64,000 nucleotides of DNA, from NCBI GenBank assembly GCA_025174535.1, contig JALBUN010000049.1, positions 1,798,001 through 1,862,000 on the forward strand, read 5' to 3'. Source of the DNA: Cantharellus purpuraceus. Lineage: Eukaryota; Basidiomycota; Agaricomycetes; Cantharellales; Hydnaceae. A program made the position numbers and the translations under genes. The notes beneath the pieces were generated by a model. That model saw nothing but the letters and a program-made list of their open reading frames with translations, had not been told where the DNA came from and made no database searches. Positions 57,370-64,000 of the stretch are shown here, piece after piece (positions within the stretch are counted from its first letter, which is position 1; each line of letters opens with the position of its first letter).

Positions 57370-59266
57370 TTAACACCTATGAGCTTCATCAGGCTTGCGT
57401 ATTGCAAGGTGAATCCTATATCGGGACATACCCTTCATCTTTTCTCGTGCGCTTGGCGGTAGAGGTCTGAAATAGGGTTGTGCAAGCCAATGTGGAAGAA
57501 TCTTTAGCCCAGTGGTCTCGTCCACTTTAGCTAATTCCACTAGTGGGATGTCTTTCCAAGCTTCCGCAGCCCTCTAAACAGCATGATGGTCGTAAAAAAA
57601 CAAAACAAATGCAGATGGGATCGTCTTACCTGCATCCGCTCGCGCATCTCTTCGCATATCGCTTGGTACTCATCTAATGTTTCTGGGCCACGCGCACGGC
57701 CAAGTCGATCGCGGAGGTCTTTTTCAATACCCAACGCTGGGCGCATGATCTTAAATAGATGGCCCTTGACGGCGCTGAGCGGCGTAGGTGTTTTCAGCGA
57801 GCGTACAATAGAGAGATATTCTAGTGCGAGGTCTGCGTGGGGCGGGTGGGCAAGAGTGTCAACTGCATGAGCAGGAAAATCGGCAAAGTCGGATGAACTA
57901 AAGACTTCCGGAAGGAGAGACATGGGGTCATGAGGAAGTGATGGTGATAGAGCGGCGAATAAGGCTGCATTATAGAGATGTCCTTCGGCACTCATGATAG
58001 CATCCGCGCCTGTATGAGCGAGACACCGTGGAACATCAGACGCGTATAGAATGTTACCATTGGCGAATACGGGAACCTTGACTGCCTGCTTTACTGCGCG
58101 GATCAAATCCCAATCCGCAAGGCCCTAAAGCCAGAACGACCACGACATGACGAAAGGTAGGTCAACAGGAGCTACTGTGCATTCTAGGAAGGCACGTACG
58201 CTATTTACACCGCGTTGTTCCCGTGTACGGCCGTGACAAGTCAGGATCTGTGCTCCTGCACGCTCCATCATCTGCGCATACGCCACCGTCTTCTCAACTG
58301 AAGGGAAGACTCGGAACTTGGCTGTAACGGGGATGCTGAGATTTGTGTGAAGGATGTTGACTATGTGTTAGTGGTCAATGACTCCTGAACTGCAGCTACG
58401 AGCATGAACTCAAAATGACAAATATACGGAAACTCGCCATAAATTTGTTGAGCGTGAGTATGAAAAGATGGCAAAAAAAAAACAGGCTACTACATCGGCC
58501 ATCGTCACTGCTGTATTCCCAAAATAAAGCATGAAACTGCCTGGTTGAAAATGATCCCGATTGTCTCCCAGGTTGCAAAATATGAAAAATCCCAGATACG
58601 GAGATTGGAACACTCACCAAGACGGAATACAATATCCCAATCGTCCTGCAAAAAGCATCCGTACTTCCCTCTACGGGCAATGTCCTGCGGACATCCAAAG
58701 TTTATGTCTACGGCGTCACAATGTGGTTCCACGATTTTGGCCGCTTGGAGTAATAAGTCTGGATCATTAGCACAAAACTACAGTACAATCAAAATTGAGA
58801 CCATGTGAAGTTGGAAGTGACGAACCTGCACTATAAGAGGGCGGTCGGCTGGGCCGCCTTCCTCGTTATTTGGGATGTTGAAGTTCACATCCCGATATCT
58901 GGGATTTTTGGGATCGACGAAAAGCTGACAAGAAATCATGAATTTGAGGTCAAGCATGAATCAATAAATCATACTTTTGCGTTGATCATGGGAGTGTATA
59001 CAAGCTGATATGGAGTAAGCCTCACAAAGTGTCCTTCAAAATGAGAACTTCAAGCACTCACCTGCGCACCATGTCTCCGTGCAAGCATTCGCCAGGGCTA
59101 TTCGATTTATTACATCACAGCAATGAGAAGCTTAAAGTCAAGGAATGTGACTTACAAGCTCGCTTTGGTCGACCATAGGCGCCACAATATACCGTGGGCT
59201 GCCTAAAACCAGATTGTAAAAGTCATATCCACCAAGCTTTGAAGAAGATGAATGTGGCTGGGCCAT
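57370..59266 (-). CDS. DUS1: tRNA-dihydrouridine synthase 1 (DUS1)
   Basis: FMN enzyme that makes dihydrouridine at positions 16/17 of tRNAs. Minus-strand exons: [57 protein letters not shown] with [18 protein letters not shown] (catalytic Cys in GCP), [39 protein letters not shown], then [60 protein letters not shown] and MRERMQ. The last exon gives [32 protein letters not shown] and ends EAHRC at 57370. About nine exons. The stop is inside an exon that overlaps no other gene; DSK2 ends 250 bp away on the other strand. DUS2, a distinct paralogue, stands at the other end of the window. Confidence 0.95.
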
Positions 59267-60127
59267 GGAGGCCTTCCAGACCAGCTTGGGCCAGAGAAAC
59301 CGATAGACTAAGCGGTAAATCGTTCAAGACCGATGTGGGGAGGATTCAACTTAGGATGCTTTAGCGCCGTGGCCGCTCTTAGATTACGTAATTCCCAATG
59401 GTGTTTTATCCATCCATGCAAATCATGATAGAACTATCATCAAGTCATTGCTATTGTCTTGGGTCAAAAAATATTACGACACCACTTTGTAAGTTTCCTC
59501 ACTATTGGAATCTGCACTGATATATCTCAGACGTTCAGTGGAGAGTGAACGGCTGAGGGTTTCAGTAGACCAGACGATCTTCGAATCATCGTACTCTAAC
59601 ACTCACAGATTGTTTGTGTGAAGACCATATCTATGGGATCGCGTGACAGCTGTCGATCATCATTCAACACACTGCTTCGGTGAAAGCCCGATTTTCGTAA
59701 ATGGATTGCTTCCATTCTCTGCCCTCACATCCCGATTATATCCGGAATGTCAAACATCTGAAAATCAAATTGAAGGTGCGGGGCATCTCACATTCATAGC
59801 GCTGTGCAGAAGATGTGAGGATTCTTTGGACGCCGAGGCTTCACGTCGATTTAAGCATACATATCAATCCATTAATAACACATCCAATAATATCATAAGT
59901 AGAGATGTACATAGGGTAACCAAATACGGTGAGGAAACAGTGTGATCTATAAGTTTAAGTAATGTCAAGAGAAATATCCGCCTAATGTTGCAATTAATGA
60001 CTATACTAGATTATGGAAATGATCTTATGCAAGCTATACCTCCCGACCGACTCAGGAATTATCTACCAAACCTCCTGCCTGACTATCCAAGAGCTCCTCC
60101 GGCACATATCCCTCAGACTCTTCGTGT
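59267..60127. other. Intergenic, DUS1 promoter and MFS 3' flank
   Basis: About 860 bp; a plus-strand 100-codon frame at 59643-59945 has no recognisable motif. Nothing else seen. Confidence 0.45.
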
Positions 60128-62930
60128 CTAAGCCGTTACAGTTCCACTCTCGCGCCTAGGCGACTGGTTTTCTCTTCTCCGTCTATCCTGCTCTTCTTGT
60201 TCTTCGTGGGAACCCCTGTAGTCATAGTCAAGTTTGGGTACAAGGACTGCAATAGTATAAACTGACGCAAGGGGATACTCTTCTATACGCAGGCATGCCA
60301 GGAGTGTGCACACAGCCACAGCTGTTTGGCACCTGAAAACTGTTTTCAATGCTGTGGCGTAAGCGTCCACTGCGGCTTGTCTCAGAGGGGGATCGAGGGT
60401 CGCAATGAAATCCGTTTCATGTCTGATGCGTTGGATTATCTAGAGCGCATTCCTTATAATGGTGTTGATCCAAACTCAAATCGAGTGATAAACACACCTC
60501 TCGGGATCCAGGGCCCGTGATCTTTTGGCAGAGTTCATCCATCAGAACTCCTTGAACAATAGCGCCTGCAAGTGAGACCCCTAGAACTTGTCCCGACGTC
60601 CTGAAGAGGTAAGAGACTAATTATTTATCGGCTGATTAACTGCAAATCTATCAGTAATGTAGAGTGCGTGCGTACTGCCTGTAGCTACTGCCATATGCTC
60701 TCGTGGGACACTGGCAATGAGAGCCTAGATACAAACGTCAAGTCAATGGTACTTGAGTTTATCAACGACTCACAATGAGAAGGGTTGTAATGATACTGGA
60801 TCCTCCCAATCCATTGGGAAGCATGTCAAACCAGAGGTGGAAATCGGAGGTATTGTGGTTCCACATGGAGACAGCCAGGCAGGATAGCACAGTTAAGAGG
60901 GCTGTCCCGATCAGTAGGTTGTAAAACTTTCCTGTGCGGCGTATAACCCTAGAAATGTAGTCAAAAGATATACTGAAGTGTGGATGCAAGGCACATACCA
61001 ACCGGCGAGAATACTTCCTGTGGTCAACATCATCTACAGATAGCCACAATCAGCTGCAGAATGAGGACCGAGGTAGTAATACAAACTGCATTCGGAAGTA
61101 AATGTAACCCTGTTGACGGTATGTGAGGAACTCGCTGAATCGCATAATGCATCACTTACCGGATTCTGTTGCCGTTGTCAAGCGGACAGCAGAAAAATAC
61201 TAAGTTGAACGGTGAGAAACGAACTCGTTGCAGATAGAACACATACCAATGGTACATTATACAGCTATCCATCCGATAGTCAACACATTTTTGTAATATC
61301 AAGTTTGACGTTCAACCTACCATAGAATAAGTGGTCATGCTGACGAAGCTACAAATGTAGAGCATCAAACGCCATAAAACAACAGTTAAGAAAGCAGATA
61401 GCGCACAAGTTTGCCAAAGAAACAGCCATTGGGGTCCGTTGCATGAGTAATTTCATGGGTAATACTGGCGCAACACTCCACCGCGCTTCCACCATCACGA
61501 ACAATGCAAGAGAAACAAAGCTTGCAATTAACAAGCCCCAGATGATAGGGTGTGACCACGGAAAGTCCTCTGCAGTGTTCAAGTTCACGCCTAGAAGAAG
61601 ACTCCCCACTCCCAATACTAGAGTCAGTGACCCCAACCAATCGATGCGTCGAACCTTGTCGTATGTGGATCGAGATTGAACTTCAGAGGGAAGCTGTATA
61701 TTCACTTTGAGAGCCACGATGACCATAGAAAAGGTAAGAATAGGGATCTACGACCAGCGATCAAAAATCAAGCGAGAGTCAGTGTCTTGCAGAACACGCA
61801 CCTGAGACAAGAATGCCCAACGCCTATATAGCAGGCATTCAATTCAACGAGGAAGAACTCCGAGATCAGGGACAACTTACCATCCGAATGTGTCATTAAT
61901 CCAACCACCTAATGGACCTCCTAGACCAGCTCCCAAACCAAAAAGACTGCCGGCTGTCAGCTCATTGGGATGGTGTATAAGACAATCCAAAACACACATG
62001 TTCGATAAACCTTGGTAAAGTCCACGTTGCTTTCTGGGTGATATTTAGAGAGGGTTTCAGGAAGTATAATTTTACAAAGAGTACTCACAGTGGTATCAAG
62101 TCTGTGACTGCTATGCTAGACACTAACAGACGTAGGGCTTAGGCGAAATGAATTTATATTACTTCCATCAACGTACCGGTCAACATGCCTCCTCCTCCCT
62201 AACACGCACGAGTTAATCAGGAGGCTCTCAAGTGGGTAAATGTACCCACCATGCCAGCGATGGCACGTGCCAGAATCAGCATGTCCATTGAAGGCGCGAG
62301 GCCGCAGAACACTGTCCCAACGGCTTTGCTGCACATGAGCAAACGGCAGCGCAACATAGAAGAAATACCAAACCAAAGAAAGTGAGACCTAGCAGCATGG
62401 CACCCTTGCGTCCTAGAATGTCAGCCAGTCTTCCTGAAAACAAAGTGAGCAATTGCTCCTGTTTTCGCCTGCACTCATACCATATAACGGTGTAAAACAA
62501 CAGACAGATAAAAGATATGAAGTGCCCAAGTATGACGACTTGTGGGACTGCAAGCAAGCATCATGTGAGCATCTGACAAGCGATCGCATATTAAAACACG
62601 TTGTAGCACCTGCTGGAAATAACTTCCGATTGGCGAAATGAGTGTTGCTTCCGATGCCAATGTTAAGTCTACCCGATGGTGTTCTGGAATTCAAAATATG
62701 ACACACCTATAACCGTCCCTACACCACTCTCTAGTCAGTCCCAAGCAATTAGAGATGCCTAGTTTTTGAGACGGACCATCCAAAGCACCAAGAAACACCG
62801 CACTCCAAAGTCCTGTCAATATCCATATCAATTCGGCTCTGGTTACCCTGTCGGCAGGACTATGCTCCAGCCGGTGACTATTCACGACAGAGCTGGGCTT
62901 GTGGTGCTTCAAAAGAGGTTCCCTCTCCAT
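60128..62930 (-). CDS. MFS transporter, DHA2/VBA-like drug or amino-acid antiporter
   Basis: Fourteen-helix major facilitator of the drug:H+ antiporter-2 type, close to vacuolar basic amino acid and multidrug transporters. The N terminus MEREPLLKHHKPSSVVN is cytosolic. Then ELIWILTGLWSAVFLGALDG (helix 1 with the LGALDGT motif), SYLGTSYLLSVCCFTPLYG, the motif A loop GRLADILGRKGAMLLGLTFF, and MDMLILARAIAGM. Mid-protein exons give VRRIDWLGSLTLVLGVGSLL, WSHPIIWGLLIASFVSLALF and MQRTPMAVSLANLCAICFLN. Later exons carry LLIGTALLTVLSCLAVSMWN, LPNGLGGSSIITTLLI, VPREHMAVATGSTYLFRTSG and the C-terminal tail EEQEEQDRRRRENQSPRRES. About 13 exons, many only 30-60 bp. Substrate not predictable from sequence; no biosynthetic cluster adjoins it. 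Confidence 0.92.
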
Positions 62931-64000
62931 TTGCGTCTTCTACAAGTTGCGGGCGGGGCGCGGTGGGGAAGGGGGAGAGAAAGTCAAAAGTGACTGACAG
63001 GGCTTTAAGTTTTAAGGCGGAACAAAATGGTGGAGTCTACACACTGAACTAAACATCAGTAAGCGCACACCTGATGAATACGTGCATCGGCACATGACGA
63101 GATGTCGGAGCTACGACGTGTCTGATTCTACAATACAGTAAGTTTGTATGCAAGGTTCAAAATGCCACATTATAATCTGGCACTGATCGGGTTTTGTATA
63201 GGTTATTTGAAAGCACTTGTATGCATTTGAAATGAATAATTTGAACGGAAATGTATTGAGCCGACGCCGACGCCATGTTAGCTAAGGATTGTTTTCCTCA
63301 TCAGGCCACGCTAATACAGTCTTTAAGATTGAGGACGCAGAAAAGGCAATCCCGGTCACGGGGATAAGGCTGCGGGCCCACACCCTCGTTCTTTGGGCTG
63401 AGAGCATGTTTGTTGTCAGAATTTGGAGTCTCCGCATCGATTTCACTCATGTACATACAGTACTCAATTAGTGTCAAAAAGTTCCGCGCAACACGGTCAA
63501 TCGCATTACCCGGCCCTAGGGGAAAATCCAGTGACCATAGGAATCGCTTGCTCCGTTGACGCTACCAGTGCGAAACGCCAGACCGGGTCAGCAATACCGG
63601 TACATGGCTGGGTAGAGAGCGTAAAAATTGCACACGAAGATACCATATGGAACTGAAGGCGATTTTCTCCAGGCACGCCAAAGGCAGGCGTCATGCACAC
63701 TGGCATGGTTCGTCAAATGATCACCGCCCAGAGGTTTTCATCTACAGCATCTAACATACAACCAAGATACCACTACTTACTTGGAGTACCCTCTGCATTT
63801 CATCCCTGCATTGACAGTTTCGGGATACCTGTGATCTACTTGTCCCGGACTAGGCCCTGGAATGGTCCAGATGCGTCCCATTGGAATCAGGGCTCCAAAA
63901 TGGTAAAGCTTCTCTGGGTGAAGAAGTCTTATGTAAGCTATTGGAATTGACGTCAACAATCGAACAACGTTCCATCTGTCTTGCACGTATTCAGCTAATA
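62931..64000. other. Right end of window, no supported gene
   Basis: About 1.07 kb. A minus-strand frame at 63777-63986 (RWNVVRLLTSIPIAYIRLLH, LIPMGRIWTIPGPSPG) could be the end of a gene that starts beyond the window, but I do not recognise it and its neighbour frames do not join convincingly. Confidence 0.35.

Noticed and set aside
63506..63986. Minus-strand frames that might form the end of a membrane protein gene
   Set aside because: The pieces do not join by plausible splice sites and no family motif is recognisable; noted only in the terminal intergenic entry.
1..64000. CRISPR array, prophage or biosynthetic gene cluster
   Set aside because: No spaced repeats or phage genes, and the oxidoreductases are not next to any synthase; the sequence is eukaryotic throughout.

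Overview
The window is a fungal nuclear segment, most likely from a mushroom-forming basidiomycete (Agaricomycetes). The evidence is dense protein genes cut by many introns of about 45-60 bp, a fungal fruit-body lectin gene of the type known from Agaricus, Boletus and Xerocomus, and two basidiomycete-specific families (DUF6533 seven-helix proteins and a DUF6535 relic). The lectin is compatible with Boletales, but the order is inference. No bacterial operon, CRISPR array, phage, or intact transposon was seen.

Left part (1-17.3 kb), mostly conserved genes: fruit-body lectin (+), tRNA-dihydrouridine synthase 2 (-) and exocyst subunit EXO84 (+) fired from one short divergent promoter, an NmrA-like NAD(P)-binding protein (+), a Prm10/ThrE-type membrane protein (-), a zinc-less MDR oxidoreductase (+), an intron-containing tRNA-Val(UAC), and the circularly permuted GTPase NOG2 (-).

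Centre (17.3-33 kb), gene-poor: a decayed DUF6535 gene, an amidohydrolase (+), and two copies of an extended short-chain dehydrogenase/reductase (+) about 5 kb apart. The copies share almost identical last exons inside otherwise diverged genes, which suggests gene conversion, and both begin with a 48-nt GC-AG intron.

Right part (33-64 kb): COG8 (-), a DUF6533 seven-helix protein (-), autophagy factor ATG101 (+), NEDD8-activating enzyme subunit UBA3 (+), two paralogous C2H2 zinc-finger proteins (+) about 4 kb apart with introns inside zinc-ligand cysteine codons, a long multi-exon EF-hand/ZZ zinc-finger protein (-), ubiquilin DSK2 (+), tRNA-dihydrouridine synthase 1 (-), and an MFS drug/amino-acid transporter (-). 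The last kilobase has no gene I can support.

Most genes are independent housekeeping units. Themes that recur are ubiquitin-like pathways (UBA3, DSK2), membrane traffic and autophagy (EXO84, COG8, ATG101) and tRNA dihydrouridylation (DUS1, DUS2), but nothing indicates co-regulation. Gene ends are given from initiator ATG to stop codon including introns; splice sites were read by eye.
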